Positions 20,686 through 30,312 of a stretch of DNA of 43,117 bases are shown one piece after another. Position 1 is the stretch's first letter, and the number at the start of each line of letters is the position of its first letter. The stretch comes from a virus, in the IMG/VR virus record IMGVR_UViG_3300010354_000179, positions 1-43,117 of that record; one strand, 5' to 3'. The translations under genes were made by a program, and so were the position numbers. The notes under the pieces are model-generated. The model was not told the DNA's origin and did not search any database. It saw nothing but the letters and a program-made list of their open reading frames with translations.

Positions 20686-21374
20686 CGCAGACCCGCCGCC
20701 TGAGCCAGCCGATCCCAGCCCTCAGCGTTTACGAGGGACTGGATTACATACTCCAGGGTGCAGGCGCCGGAGTCGATCTGCGCCGACCAGTAGGCGAGAC
20801 CCCCGGCGTCCGGCTCCCGGAAAGCCCACTTCAGATAGGCGGCTCGGACGGCTTCCTCGGTCGGGGTCATGGGTCCTCCTCCGTTGACGTATTCGATGAT
20901 CGTCGGGATCTGCGCTCGGATGTAGCCGCCGCAGCAGGCGGTCGCGTTGAGATCGCCGTGCGGGACGAGCGACCATGCGGGGTCGATCCACCCGTTGCCG
21001 AGTCCTTCCCGGATGAGCGCTGCGACCGCTCGCAGATCAGCGTCGGAGACCGGCGCTTGCTCGCCGTTCGCGAGCAATGCGATCCCGTGCGACTGCGAGT
21101 TGTAGCCCTCGCATTGTGCGCCGACGATCCCCCAACCGCGACCGACATAGCCGTCGCCTGCGCCGACGAGGAAGTTGTAGCCGATGTCGTTCCACCCGTT
21201 GCCGTCCATGTGCCAACCCTGAATCTCTCGGCACCAGGCGGCTCCGTCGTCCGGGGTCCCGGGCTGCGGGGTGACGGTGTGATGCAGGACGACGAGACCC
21301 TTCGCACCATAGATAGGGTTCGGGGTGTTCTTCGGCGGGCGAGCGCCCCACTCCTCACGGCTCCACAACCGCAC
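20682..21374 (-). CDS. Endolysin: PGRP-type N-acetylmuramoyl-L-alanine amidase
   Basis: A 230-residue endolysin. The amidase_2/PGRP domain starts at once: WSREEWGARPPKN (about 4-16), LVVLHHTVTP with a zinc His (about 27-36), GWNDIGYNFLVG near 60, and HGDLNATACCG with the other His and Cys (about 138-148). The C-terminal 65 residues (AVRAAYLKWAFREPDAGG) resemble a DUF4214-type domain, perhaps for wall binding. GTG 21374 is chosen because a GAGGAGGAGGA stretch lies 5 nt upstream; there is no ATG. It overlaps the previous gene by 20 nt. Confidence 0.85.
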   Translation of the reverse strand: MRLWSREEWGARPPKNTPNPIYGAKGLVVLHHTVTPQPGTPDDGAAWCREIQGWHMDGNGWNDIGYNFLVGAGDGYVGRGWGIVGAQCEGYNSQSHGIALLANGEQAPVSDADLRAVAALIREGLGNGWIDPAWSLVPHGDLNATACCGGYIRAQIPTIIEYVNGGGPMTPTEEAVRAAYLKWAFREPDAGGLAYWSAQIDSGACTLEYVIQSLVNAEGWDRLAQAAGLR

Positions 21375-21846
21375 CGGCGTCCTCCTCCTCCTCCTCGCTC
21401 GTGGCGTCCTCGACCGGCGCCTGCTTCCGCCGCCGCTTCCCTGCGCTAGCAGGCTCCGCAGCCGCCTCAGGCTGATCCGTGCTCTCTGCCGCTCCGAGCG
21501 GCTCTGCGTCGATTCTGGAGGCGTCTGCGCCGCTTGCTGCCGCATCCTGAGGAATCAGCGCAGCCAGAGCAGCGGCGACGGCTTCGATGGTCTCCTCGGG
21601 AGCGCCTTCCTCGGCAACGACCTTGCCGGTCTCGCCACCGGTGAGGACCCATACTCGACCGCTGCTTGTGATCGCCACCGCAGCCGGGGTCGGGCTGAAC
21701 ATTGCGACGCCGAGGAGATCACCTCCGGGCATCGGCTCGGTGATGTCGACGGTGATCTGCGAGGGAGCGCCCTGCCCTCGCCGAAGCGCGTGCCGGTCAA
21801 CGATCGGGCGAATGCCTCGTGCGAGGAGTTCGTCGGTGAGTCGCAT
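21355..21846 (-). CDS. Tail-region protein with acidic Ala-rich end
   Basis: A 163-residue protein. Residues 1-80 look beta-rich (ITVDITEPMPGGDLLGVAMF, VAITSSGRVWVLTGG). Residues 80-163 are Ala/Glu-rich with a KRRRK cluster and an E-E-E-E-E-D run, probably disordered. It follows the fibre genes and precedes the endolysin. No family recognised. Confidence 0.6.
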   Translation of the reverse strand: MRLTDELLARGIRPIVDRHALRRGQGAPSQITVDITEPMPGGDLLGVAMFSPTPAAVAITSSGRVWVLTGGETGKVVAEEGAPEETIEAVAAALAALIPQDAAASGADASRIDAEPLGAAESTDQPEAAAEPASAGKRRRKQAPVEDATSEEEEEDAGAVVEP

Positions 21847-21849
21847 CGG

Positions 21850-22896
21850 TCAGCCTTTCACGATCAGGTTCGCAGCAGCCCACGGCTGCATGTTCTGAGC
21901 GCTGCCGGTGCCGGTGTTGGAGGTCGCTCCGACAGCGCCGGGGATCATGCCGACGCCTGCCTGAGCGATCGCTCCGGTCCCGGCGTCGTGAGTGTGGACG
22001 GTGCTCGTCGTGCCGATGAGCGTGATCTGGTGGTCGTGCTGCTGCAGGTTCTCCGAGCCGCCGACCGAGTTGAGCACCCGGTTCGTGAGACCGGCACCGG
22101 CTCCTGCGCCGATGATCGCTCGTCCGCGCCAGTCCGGGAGGACGAGATCGGCGCCGACCTTCCACGCAGCCGGGGCGACCGCCCACAGCCCCGGGTAGGT
22201 GGCCGACCCGCCGACGATGGTGCCGCCGTTGAGGAGCAGCCAGCCTGTCGGCGCGCTCGCAGCGATCGTCGCCGAGATCGTCCCAGACGGGACGAGGAGC
22301 GCTTGCACCGCTGCGGCGAGGTCGGCGAGAGCGATCGAGCCGTCGATGATCTGAGCGCTCCCGACGGTTCCCGCTTGCAGCGCTCCAGGCGGGACAGTGT
22401 TCGGATGGGTGAGCGCAGCCGGGACCCGGAGATCGTCGATCAGAGCGTTCGTGATCGAAGCGGTGCCAGCAGGGACCCGCACCCGAGCGAGCGACAAGAA
22501 CGAGGAGGGAAGCGTCGGGTCAACCGGCGACGCTGAAGGCGTGCCAGCGACGACGGTGATGACCGCGTCGTTCCCTGCGGGACCCGTCGCGTTAGGATCT
22601 CGGACCCTGATCCCGACGATGTCGTTCCGCTGCCCTGAGCCGGGAGCGGCGCCGATGGCGACGCCGGTCGTCGCTGCTTCTTCTCTGACCAGGTACTTGC
22701 CCTGGAAGGATTGGTCGGTGCCGGTGATGACAGCGACCCCGGCGGCGACCTGGACGGTCATCGCCGGGACGGTCGACTGGGTGACTTGCAGCGCAGCGGT
22801 GCCGAGCGTGCCAGCGCTCCAGATGTTGTCGAAGACGATCCGGTCCCACCGCGCCGGGTAGGTGAGGTTCTGAAGCCAGAGCGGCTGGAATGCCAT
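21850..22896 (-). CDS. Tail fibre with collar domain
   Basis: A 348-residue structural protein. The N-terminal 200 residues are beta-rich and Ala/Thr/Val-rich, as in baseplate-attached fibres. From about 210 a Phage_Tail_Collar-type domain is visible: SGTISATIAASAPTGWLLLNGG, then YPGLWAV, LPDWRGRAIIGAG and HDHQITL with His pairs that may bind metal. It probably takes part in host recognition. A second collar protein lies at 23195-23818. Confidence 0.75.
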   Translation of the reverse strand: MAFQPLWLQNLTYPARWDRIVFDNIWSAGTLGTAALQVTQSTVPAMTVQVAAGVAVITGTDQSFQGKYLVREEAATTGVAIGAAPGSGQRNDIVGIRVRDPNATGPAGNDAVITVVAGTPSASPVDPTLPSSFLSLARVRVPAGTASITNALIDDLRVPAALTHPNTVPPGALQAGTVGSAQIIDGSIALADLAAAVQALLVPSGTISATIAASAPTGWLLLNGGTIVGGSATYPGLWAVAPAAWKVGADLVLPDWRGRAIIGAGAGAGLTNRVLNSVGGSENLQQHDHQITLIGTTSTVHTHDAGTGAIAQAGVGMIPGAVGATSNTGTGSAQNMQPWAAANLIVKG

Positions 22897-22900
22897 GCGC

Positions 22901-23185
22901 TCAGTCTACCTGAGGCGCGTCGTCCGCCTCGTCGGGCGGATCAGGGAGAGTGACGAGATCGCCGTCCCGGGTGGCGAGGATCGCCGGTCCGTCTCGGAGC
23001 GCGGCCCGGTAGGCGACCCACGGAGCAGGATCGTCGGGAGCGTCGGGCAGGACCCGCCAGTCGGAGAGTTGGAGCGCGCCTCGGCGGAGCGTGCGGGTGC
23101 GCTCGGCGAACTCGTCGTCGGGCATCGGCGTCGGGGTCGTGTCCCCAGTCCACCAGTAGAGGGAGCGAAGGTCGATCGTCGGCAC
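22901..23185 (-). CDS. Small tail-region protein
   Basis: A 94-residue acidic protein starting with GTG 23185 behind GAGGAGG. It has an N-terminal IDLRSLYWWTGD and a later LQLSDWRVLPD-type segment (about 40). No family recognised; its place between two collar proteins suggests a virion or chaperone role. Confidence 0.6.
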   Translation of the reverse strand: MPTIDLRSLYWWTGDTTPTPMPDDEFAERTRTLRRGALQLSDWRVLPDAPDDPAPWVAYRAALRDGPAILATRDGDLVTLPDPPDEADDAPQVD

Positions 23186-23194
23186 CGGACCTCC

Positions 23195-23818
23195 TCAGGT
23201 CTTGATGATGTAGTTCAGGAGGAGCGTCGGCTGCGTCCGGTCGATGGTTGTGTTGTCGGACGCAGAGCGGCGAGCGCCAGCGACGGCGAGACCTGCACCG
23301 GCCCACCGGTTCACGACGATGACATCGGTCGCAGGGGTGGCGAAGGAATCGACGATAAAAGCGTTCGCACCATCGGCGCCGACCGGGAGCATGTGGTAGT
23401 GCGCTCCGGTCTGCGCTCCGCCGGTTGCGCCTCGGGTGTTGCCGTTCGGCGCCATCGTCGTGGCGGTGAGCCGGTTCGCTGCGACGCCGCCCATGTTGTC
23501 GACCCCGGCGATCACTCGCCCTCGGAGATCAGGGATGCCGAATGTCGTGGTCCCATTGCCGCCGTAGGTTGTGCCGAAGACTCCCCAGAGATCCGGGTAG
23601 GTTGCGATCAACTGCGTCCCGCCAGACGCGAGCAGATAGCCGGTCGGCGCTGCGGCTCCGCCGAAAGCGAAGACGGTGCCGACGGGCACGAGTCCTCCCG
23701 GACCGGACGCCGGGTGGAGGTGCGACTGCTGCTCGACCCGGGTCATGCGCGCCTTCAGGTCGGCGAGGATCGCTCCGAGTTCATCAACAGGCGTTGTCGT
23801 CGAGCGCGGGCGACTCAT
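23195..23818 (-). CDS. Tail collar-domain protein
   Basis: A 207-residue protein. A short helix (ELGAILADLKARMTRVEQQ) is followed by the collar domain: VPVGTVFAFGGAAAPTGYLL (about 45-64), YPDLWGVFGTTYGG, FGIPDLRGRVIAGVDNMGG (about 93-111) and AHYHMLPVG. Such domains end many tail fibres. It overlaps the next gene's neighbour (23815) by 4 nt and is related in layout to the protein at 21850-22896. Confidence 0.8.
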   Translation of the reverse strand: MSRPRSTTTPVDELGAILADLKARMTRVEQQSHLHPASGPGGLVPVGTVFAFGGAAAPTGYLLASGGTQLIATYPDLWGVFGTTYGGNGTTTFGIPDLRGRVIAGVDNMGGVAANRLTATTMAPNGNTRGATGGAQTGAHYHMLPVGADGANAFIVDSFATPATDVIVVNRWAGAGLAVAGARRSASDNTTIDRTQPTLLLNYIIKT

Positions 23819-24222
23819 TGCTGCTCGTCCTCAGACGCAGTCCAGGACTGGTCCGCTTCGTCCCAGTACCAAGGTCCGTCGTGGTCCGGCTCAGGGAAAG
23901 GCGCTACCCAGGTGCAGGTCCTCTCATCGAGCAGCCACGACGGGTGCGGCTTCGGTGGGATGAATGCGTCCCGAACCTGATCGTAGAGGTAGCCGATCCC
24001 TGCGTAGTTCATGCGGAACGGCTCTCCCTCGTCCGGCTCGCCCGTCTCGTCCCGATGGACTCCCGCCTGCGTGTTGTATGAGGTCCGCTTGCACGGCTGC
24101 CCGACGATGCCTGCGTAGAACTCTTCCCAGGTTCGCCCGTCCGATGTCGGCTGATCCTCGTCGATGCCGACGATGACATGGGTGACGAGATTCGCTGAAT
24201 CTAGGAATGCGTAGTGCGCCAT
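23815..24222 (-). CDS. Conserved small tail protein
   Basis: A 135-residue protein of a type widespread beside phage fibre genes: M-A-H-Y-A-F-L-D at the start, CKRTSYNTQAGVH (about 44-56), FRMNYAGIGYLYD (about 69-81), DAFIPPKPHPSW (about 85-96) and two W/E/P-rich closing motifs. No function is established; a tail or fibre-assembly role is assumed from context. Confidence 0.75.
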   Translation of the reverse strand: MAHYAFLDSANLVTHVIVGIDEDQPTSDGRTWEEFYAGIVGQPCKRTSYNTQAGVHRDETGEPDEGEPFRMNYAGIGYLYDQVRDAFIPPKPHPSWLLDERTCTWVAPFPEPDHDGPWYWDEADQSWTASEDEQQ

Positions 24223-24223
24223 G

Positions 24224-26422
24224 TCAGATTGTGACCGAGCCGGTTCCGGCGGTGAAGTCGTAGTAGCGGTAGAGGGTAGCGCCGATGGTGTAGGTGCCGG
24301 TGGTGAAGGTGATCCCGCCGGGGACGGTGAGCGTCGGCAGCGATGCCAGGTAGCGGACGATCACTCGTCCGCTTCCGCCGGAGCCGACGGTCGAGATCGT
24401 CCCGGTCGCTCCTGCTCGCACCTGAGCGCCACCGCCGCCGCCTTCGTTCGCTGGCGCAGAGCCGCCGTTTACGTTCACTATCGGGGTTGCGTAGGCTTCG
24501 CTCTGCGCTCGCCCGCCTGCTCCTGCGCCGGACCCTCGGTTGTAGGTTGCTGCGGACGGACCGTACTGCGCGCTTCCGCCGCCGCCTCGGCTGTAGAAGC
24601 GGAGCACATTGTCCAGAACGACGGCTGTGCCTGAGCCGCCGCTGCCTGCGGTGCCGGTCGTGCTGTTGCTCGCATTGCTGCCGACGCTGCTTGCTCCGCC
24701 GCCGCCGCCGCCGCCGAACATTAGGTTGATGTTCCCGGAGTCGTAGCCGTTGCCGCCTGCGAAGCCTTGCCCTGCGGTGCCTGCTCCACCGGTGCTGCTG
24801 TGCATCCCACCGCCACCGGAGCCGCCGGTGCCGCCGACGCCACCGAGACCGGACGAGCCGCCTCGCCCACCGCCGGTGCTGATGATCGTTGACCATTGCG
24901 ACGCTGAGCCTTGCGTCCCGCCGCCGCCGCCTGCTCCGATCGTTGTCGTCGCGAGCGCGCCTCGTGCGAGGGTCAGCGTCCCTGTCAGCAGACCGCCGCC
25001 GCCGCCGCCGCCTGCGGTGCGGTCTGTTGTCGTGCCGCCGCCGCCGCCGCCTGCGACGACCATGTAGTCGAAGGTGATCCCGGTGACGAAGGTCTGCACC
25101 CCGCCGTAGGAGGTCCCAGAGGTCGAGACGGTGAAAGCCTGCACGTAGTAGATGGTGTCCGGGGAGAGGCCGGTCTGCGCTGAGGAGAACGCTCCTGCGC
25201 CGGTTCCGGCGACGGTGACCTGAGTGACGCCGCCGCCGCCGATCGTCGGAACAGGGTTCGTGGAGGAGAAGACGAAGCCTCGCGCGGATACGACTCCGGT
25301 TGCGACGGTGAGGTCGCCGTTCAGCGTGGCGCCTGTCGTGGTGAAGGAGGTCGCTGCATTGGTGACGACGGTCGGCGCTGGCGGATGCGGAGTCTCGATC
25401 GCAGTCATCGTGACGACCGCTTCTCCATCGGCGGAGATCGTGATCTCCTGAGTGATGATCTGCGCCTCAACCGGGACGGAAGGTCCGAGCGGAGCGACGG
25501 TGGTGAGCGGCGGGACGATCGTGATGAAGTCGCCGAGACCGTATGCGCTGTCCGTCCAGTAGCGGTCCGGGACGAGACTAAGACTCCAGATCACCGCCGG
25601 GGACTGGCTTGTCTCAATGATCCCGTTCGCTGCCTGCTGCAACGCTGTCTGCGTCGTCTCAGACGGGAAGCCTGCGTAGCGCTCCCACCGGCCGCGCGGG
25701 TCGACGCCGAGGGTCGGCGCCGGGGTGATCTGCAGGGTCGTCGCGATCGCGTCGCCGGAGACGATCGCCACATTCGCGAAGCGCGCCGCACCTGAGGGTC
25801 GGCTCAGCCCGTCCACATTCACCCCGAGGACAGCAGGCTGCGGCTGCACCGGGAACTGGTCGGCGGTTCGGACGGTCAGGACTCGACTGCCGTCGATGTC
25901 CCAGACGATCCCGCCTGCGATCGTCCCGAGATCGGTGATCGCTTCTAGGATGTTCTGCCCGACATCGTAGGAGCGGGTCCTGAGCGTCGCCGGACCGGAC
26001 GAGCCGAGGGTGATTCCGAGGCTCCCGTTCGTCTGCGCCTGAGTGTGCGAGATCAGGTTCCAGACGATCGTCCCTTGCGAGGTCGCCGTGTAGGAGAGCG
26101 GCGAGACAACGAAGCGCGAAGCGAGGATGCGCCGGTAGCAGACGGCGGAGATTGAGACATCGTCTCGCCCGTCCGCGTTCCAGGTCTGCTGCACCTCGGC
26201 GATGCGGAAGCGGTCGATGAGGACCGAGTCCTGATACACCCAGACATCGGTGTCGAGTTCGCTGATCGCTGCGCCGACGAATGAGTCGCCCGGGCAGGAG
26301 AACGAGAACGAGCAGCCGTCGTCGAGATTCCTGCTCAGCGTCCACGAATCGAAGATCGACAGGGTGAGGGTCGGCGCTGCGCCGGACGCCGGACCGATCC
26401 CGACCTGGTAGGGGACTTGCAC
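24224..26422 (-). CDS. Minor tail protein with Gly-rich domain
   Basis: A 732-residue protein. Residues 1-330 look like a tail-hub domain (FDSWTLSRNLDDGCSFSF, SVLIDRFRIAEVQQTWN). Residues about 340-450 form a fibronectin-like repeat (VVTNAATSFTTTGATLNG). Residues about 455-680 are very Gly-rich with many GGGGG runs, as in Gly-rich adhesin tips of phage fibres. The C-terminus is a short beta domain. GTG 26422 is the start. It likely forms the tail tip and makes host contact. Confidence 0.8.
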   Translation of the reverse strand: MQVPYQVGIGPASGAAPTLTLSIFDSWTLSRNLDDGCSFSFSCPGDSFVGAAISELDTDVWVYQDSVLIDRFRIAEVQQTWNADGRDDVSISAVCYRRILASRFVVSPLSYTATSQGTIVWNLISHTQAQTNGSLGITLGSSGPATLRTRSYDVGQNILEAITDLGTIAGGIVWDIDGSRVLTVRTADQFPVQPQPAVLGVNVDGLSRPSGAARFANVAIVSGDAIATTLQITPAPTLGVDPRGRWERYAGFPSETTQTALQQAANGIIETSQSPAVIWSLSLVPDRYWTDSAYGLGDFITIVPPLTTVAPLGPSVPVEAQIITQEITISADGEAVVTMTAIETPHPPAPTVVTNAATSFTTTGATLNGDLTVATGVVSARGFVFSSTNPVPTIGGGGVTQVTVAGTGAGAFSSAQTGLSPDTIYYVQAFTVSTSGTSYGGVQTFVTGITFDYMVVAGGGGGGTTTDRTAGGGGGGGLLTGTLTLARGALATTTIGAGGGGGTQGSASQWSTIISTGGGRGGSSGLGGVGGTGGSGGGGMHSSTGGAGTAGQGFAGGNGYDSGNINLMFGGGGGGGASSVGSNASNSTTGTAGSGGSGTAVVLDNVLRFYSRGGGGSAQYGPSAATYNRGSGAGAGGRAQSEAYATPIVNVNGGSAPANEGGGGGAQVRAGATGTISTVGSGGSGRVIVRYLASLPTLTVPGGITFTTGTYTIGATLYRYYDFTAGTGSVTI

Positions 26423-26431
26423 GCTTCGACC

Positions 26432-27301
26432 TTAGATGTGCCAGCGGTCGTAGTAGCAGAGCGTGAAAGCAGGCGAGCCGCCTGAGGACGACGCCGCCTC
26501 TAGACGGATCTGATTCTGTCCCGGCTGGAGGAGCAGATCGTCCCAGGTCCACGCCTGGAAGTTCGTCAGATCGTAGACGCTGTCTGAGGGATCGTTGTTC
26601 CTGAGAATCGTCCGAGCCTGCGTGTCGATGTTGATCGTCTGCCCTGCGGTGATGGATAGCCCGGAGAACTGAATCGTCACCCCATTCACAAGGAGTTCCG
26701 GGTCGACGAGCGCACCCGTCACCGTCCCGGTCCAGGTCATCGGCGCATTCCCGCTCGGGGTGAAGTAGGTCACGCCGAAAGGCGAGGACGCCGGGTAGGT
26801 CCGGTCGTAGGTCAGATTGTAGGCTCGCCCGCCTTCGGCGGCTCCGGTGAGTTGCGCGATCGCGCAGGTCTCGTCCAGCGCTCGGGAGAACGATTCGGTC
26901 GCCACCCATTGACAGACGAGGGTGAGCGCTTTCGGAGCGTTGACCGTGAATGGAGCGTCCACCCCCCGGATCTCCAACGAGCGGATGTGCAGCGGATTCG
27001 ACGGGGTCTGATCGACGCTCCAGACGAGCCGAGGGCGGCGGCGAGGAGACAGATAGGGGGTGACGAGATCGAGCAGATCCTGCGTTGCGAAGCCAGCGCA
27101 GCCGGTGTTGTCGAGCCGCAGCGCGACCGTCACCGCTCGATTGCCGACATACCGGGTCGTGTCGATCACCCCGTCGGTCAGCGCCCGAGAGCGGACGACG
27201 GGGCGCTCGGCGGGCCAGCCGATCGTGAACTCGGAGACGACATAGCCGTCACCGCAGTCGAGATCAAGGGTCCCGAGATCAGGGTCGTCGAGGTAAATCA
27301 T
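26432..27301 (-). CDS. Distal tail (Dit-like) protein
   Basis: A 289-residue protein just after the tape measure. It has the beta-rich pattern of siphovirus distal tail proteins: LDDPDLGTLDLDCGDGY, VVSEFTIGWPAERPVVRSR and a C-terminal jelly-roll-like end closing with Y-D-R-W-H-I. It overlaps the tape measure by ATGA. The call rests on position plus fold-like features. Confidence 0.7.
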   Translation of the reverse strand: MIYLDDPDLGTLDLDCGDGYVVSEFTIGWPAERPVVRSRALTDGVIDTTRYVGNRAVTVALRLDNTGCAGFATQDLLDLVTPYLSPRRRPRLVWSVDQTPSNPLHIRSLEIRGVDAPFTVNAPKALTLVCQWVATESFSRALDETCAIAQLTGAAEGGRAYNLTYDRTYPASSPFGVTYFTPSGNAPMTWTGTVTGALVDPELLVNGVTIQFSGLSITAGQTINIDTQARTILRNNDPSDSVYDLTNFQAWTWDDLLLQPGQNQIRLEAASSSGGSPAFTLCYYDRWHI

Positions 27302-30024
27302 GCGGCGAACGCCCTCGCCTTCTCAGCGACGAGGACCTTCTGAGCGAGGAGGTCCAGGTCGGTCGGTTGCACGAAAGTCGCCTGCCCGATCGCAACGGCG
27401 GGACCGTTCATGCCTTGCGAGCGGACGAGCGCTGCGAGTCCGGACTGCTCTAGGAGTTCCAACGCCCGAGCGGGACGGCTGATCGGGATGACCGCTTCCG
27501 GTCCGGCTTCGCCGACGACGGAGAGCAGCGGCGAGGCGACGATCGCACCGTTCGCGAGCCTCGGGATCGAGACTTCGCCGACCGGGCTGATGTCGACGCC
27601 GGGGACCTTGTTCGCTCCGTCGATCAGCGTGTTGATCGCCCGGACCCCGAAGTTGATTCCGGTTTCGATGCCGGATAGGACTCCGTTGATCGCTCCCTTG
27701 ATGATGTCGACGATCGGTCCGAAGGCTGCCTCGGCGATGGTCTTCAGCCCGCCGAAGACAGCGTCGAAGATCGGGGTGAGCGCTTCGATCGCTGAGCGGA
27801 TTCCGCCGATGACCTTGTCGAACAGCCAGCCGATGCCCTCGATGATCGGAGTCGCGATCGTCTGGATAATGCCGAAGACGACCGAGACGGTGTCCTGCAG
27901 CGCGCCGAAGACGGTGCTCGCGATCTCGCCGACGAAGGAGAACGCTTCGCCGAGGAAGCCGAGGATCGGCTCGGCGATCGCCTTGATCCCGTCGAACGCG
28001 TCGACCGCTACATCTTTCAGGTGGGTGAACAGGAGGACGGCGATTCCGAGCGCGACGCCGAAGCCGATCTCCAGGATGCGGAGAACTGGCTGTAGGACGA
28101 CCTCGATTGCCCCCCAGACCTCAGCGAAGAACGCGCCGACGGAGGACAGCGCGTCCTTTATCTTCCCGAACGCGTCGACGAAGAACCCGCCGACCTTCTC
28201 GATGATCGGGGCGAGACTCTCTAGCGCACCCCGGAACCTGTCGACCCCGGACTGTACGAGCGCTTGCACGAAGGGGGTGATGAACTCGATGACCTTCGCG
28301 AGCGCGTCGGCGACGAAGACGAGCGCCTCGGCGACGAGGAGCAGGACCGGGGCGAGACCCTTGTCGATCAGCACGACCGCAAGTTCCAGGAAGGGGGTCA
28401 GGATCGGCAGCAGGGCGACGAGGAGTTCGGCGAGCGCTGTCGCCAGCCGTCCGACCGCTTCAGCGATCGCAGGGAGGACCGGAGCGAGCGCGTCAAGGAC
28501 CGAAGCGAGGACCCCGCCGAGGAGGTCCACGATCGGCAGCATCGCCGTTGCGAGGGTGTCGAAGATGTCGATGAGCGGCGGGAGGAGGACGGCGAGGGTG
28601 CCGCCGAGGATCTCGCCGACCTGCACGAGGATCGGGACGAGGATGTTCAGGACCCCTGCGAAGTATTCGCCGACGATACCGGCGATCTGTGAGAACGCTT
28701 CGATGAGCGGGTCGACGATCGGGAGCAGCGCGTCGAGCGCTCCGGCGAGGAGTTCGCCGACGACCGTGGCGATCACTCCGAAGATGTCGCCGAGCGGGCC
28801 GAGGATCGCGAGCAGCGGGGCGACGGAGTCGAGAACGTTCCCGAGTTGCTGGACGACGATCTCTAGGAATGGGGCGAAGGCGACGAGGACATCGCCGAGG
28901 ACGGTGCCGAACGCTTCCGCTGCCGGGCCGATCGCGTCGAACATCTCCATGAGTTGCGGGGTGACCGAGTCGATCGCAGCGATGATCGGCCCGCCGATCG
29001 TCTGCTTCAGATTGTCGAACGCCGCCTGAAGTTTCGCTGTGCTGTCGACGGATGCCAGCGTGACGCCGCCGATCTTGCCCTCTAGGAGTTCCATCGTGAG
29101 CGCTTGCGCCCCGGCGACATCGCCTGCCTCACGCATCGTGAGGATCTGCTGCTGTGTCTCCTCGTCGAAGGTGAGACCCTGCTGCCGGAGCCGTCGAAAG
29201 GCTCGCTCAGGGTTCTCCAGCGCACGGGCGAGGAACTCTGCCCCGGAGGTGACATCACCGCCGAGGGTGGTCCCGAGGTCCGCTGCGAGGGTGAGCGCTC
29301 CGCCGAGATTCTCCTCGGTGGCAACTCCGAACCGGGCGAGCGTTGTTGCTGCGGTGATGACCTGCGCGTCGTCGATCGCGAGGGTCATCTCCATGTTCTG
29401 AGCGAGTTCCTCGATCTGCCCGGTCGTGATCCCGGCGGTGTCGCCCATGTTCTCCAGGGTGACCCGGGCGATCGCGAGTTGGCTGTTGTACGCTTCGGCG
29501 TCGAGAGTCCCGTCCTTCAGCGCGCTGAACGACCCGACCGCTCCGAGAACCGCTCCGACCCCGACGGCGAGTTTCCCGAAGTCGAGGTTGTTCAGGAGTT
29601 CGGTGACGTTCTCGGTCGCTTCGCCGAACGCACCCTCGACCTCGGTCGCTGCCTTGTCCGCCGAGTCGGTGACCGGCGCGAACCCGTCACCGTCGACACC
29701 GCTCAGCGACTCGTTCGCCGAGTCCGCTGCCGAGGAGAGCGCATCGTCGATGTCGGACCCGGCGGAGTCGGCTGCATCGCTCAGGCTGGCGAACGCATCG
29801 TCGCCTGCCGCAGCGAGCGAGTCGAGATCGACCCCGGCTGCGATGTTCGACAGGCTCTCTGCTGCCGCCTCGGCTGCGCTGTCGAACGAGGCTGCGATCT
29901 CTGCGGTCGCATCGTCGACGGTGGACGATGCCTGCCGCATCGCGGCTTCGATGCCCTTGCTCAGCAGATCGTCGAACTTCGACAGATCCGGGACGATCTC
30001 TACCCGCGCTTCGCCGAGAGCCAC
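27298..30024 (-). CDS. Tape measure protein
   Basis: A 908-residue tail-length protein, starting with GTG 30024. The N-terminal 150 residues are Ala/Ser/Asp-rich coiled coil. Residues about 160-330 include a conserved globular region (GTLDAEAYNSQLAIARVTLENMG, DDAQVITAATTLARFG). Residues about 340-780 are long hydrophobic helices with many L-L-P-I-L repeats. The end holds VGEAGPEAVIPISRP, a common C-terminal motif. A long-tailed siphovirus is implied. Abnormally, a 1-kb insert separates it from the chaperone. Confidence 0.95.
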   Translation of the reverse strand: MALGEARVEIVPDLSKFDDLLSKGIEAAMRQASSTVDDATAEIAASFDSAAEAAAESLSNIAAGVDLDSLAAAGDDAFASLSDAADSAGSDIDDALSSAADSANESLSGVDGDGFAPVTDSADKAATEVEGAFGEATENVTELLNNLDFGKLAVGVGAVLGAVGSFSALKDGTLDAEAYNSQLAIARVTLENMGDTAGITTGQIEELAQNMEMTLAIDDAQVITAATTLARFGVATEENLGGALTLAADLGTTLGGDVTSGAEFLARALENPERAFRRLRQQGLTFDEETQQQILTMREAGDVAGAQALTMELLEGKIGGVTLASVDSTAKLQAAFDNLKQTIGGPIIAAIDSVTPQLMEMFDAIGPAAEAFGTVLGDVLVAFAPFLEIVVQQLGNVLDSVAPLLAILGPLGDIFGVIATVVGELLAGALDALLPIVDPLIEAFSQIAGIVGEYFAGVLNILVPILVQVGEILGGTLAVLLPPLIDIFDTLATAMLPIVDLLGGVLASVLDALAPVLPAIAEAVGRLATALAELLVALLPILTPFLELAVVLIDKGLAPVLLLVAEALVFVADALAKVIEFITPFVQALVQSGVDRFRGALESLAPIIEKVGGFFVDAFGKIKDALSSVGAFFAEVWGAIEVVLQPVLRILEIGFGVALGIAVLLFTHLKDVAVDAFDGIKAIAEPILGFLGEAFSFVGEIASTVFGALQDTVSVVFGIIQTIATPIIEGIGWLFDKVIGGIRSAIEALTPIFDAVFGGLKTIAEAAFGPIVDIIKGAINGVLSGIETGINFGVRAINTLIDGANKVPGVDISPVGEVSIPRLANGAIVASPLLSVVGEAGPEAVIPISRPARALELLEQSGLAALVRSQGMNGPAVAIGQATFVQPTDLDLLAQKVLVAEKARAFAA

Positions 30025-30074
30025 GCCCCTAGCGTAGTCGCCCGTGCCAGATCACGGACCGCTGCTGCGATCCC

Positions 30075-30272
30075 TCAGGAGCGGCGACCCCACCGGCGGC
30101 GAGGCGGCGGGAGGACGATGATCGGGTCGCCTGCGATCTCGTCCAGCCCGAGCGCCCGAGCGAGGGTTCGCTCGACGAACCGGGAGCGGGACGAGTTCTC
30201 GTAGTCCGCCTGCTTCTTGATCTCCTCGATCAGATCCGGGTGAAGGCAGAATGAGGTCGTCGGTCGGATCAT
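30075..30272 (-). CDS. Ribbon-helix-helix protein (RHH-3)
   Basis: A 65-residue protein: strand TTSFCLHPDL, helix IEEIKKQADYENS, helix SRSRFVERTLARALGL (about 30-45), and a basic tail (RRRWGRRS). It matches RHH-2 in the S-R-S-R-x-V-E-x-x-L-A-R core. An AAGGAG site precedes ATG 30272. It lies between the chaperone insert and the tape measure, an odd place for a regulator. Confidence 0.75.
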   Translation of the reverse strand: MIRPTTSFCLHPDLIEEIKKQADYENSSRSRFVERTLARALGLDEIAGDPIIVLPPPRRRWGRRS

Positions 30273-30312
30273 GGTCGGCTCCTTCTTGGTTGTTGTCCTG
30301 CGTCCGGCTGGC

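Noticed and set aside
24430-25060. The GCC/GCG-rich run as a repeat expansion or assembly error.
   Set aside because: It encodes the Gly-rich domain of the minor tail protein in one open frame; such domains are usual in tail tips.
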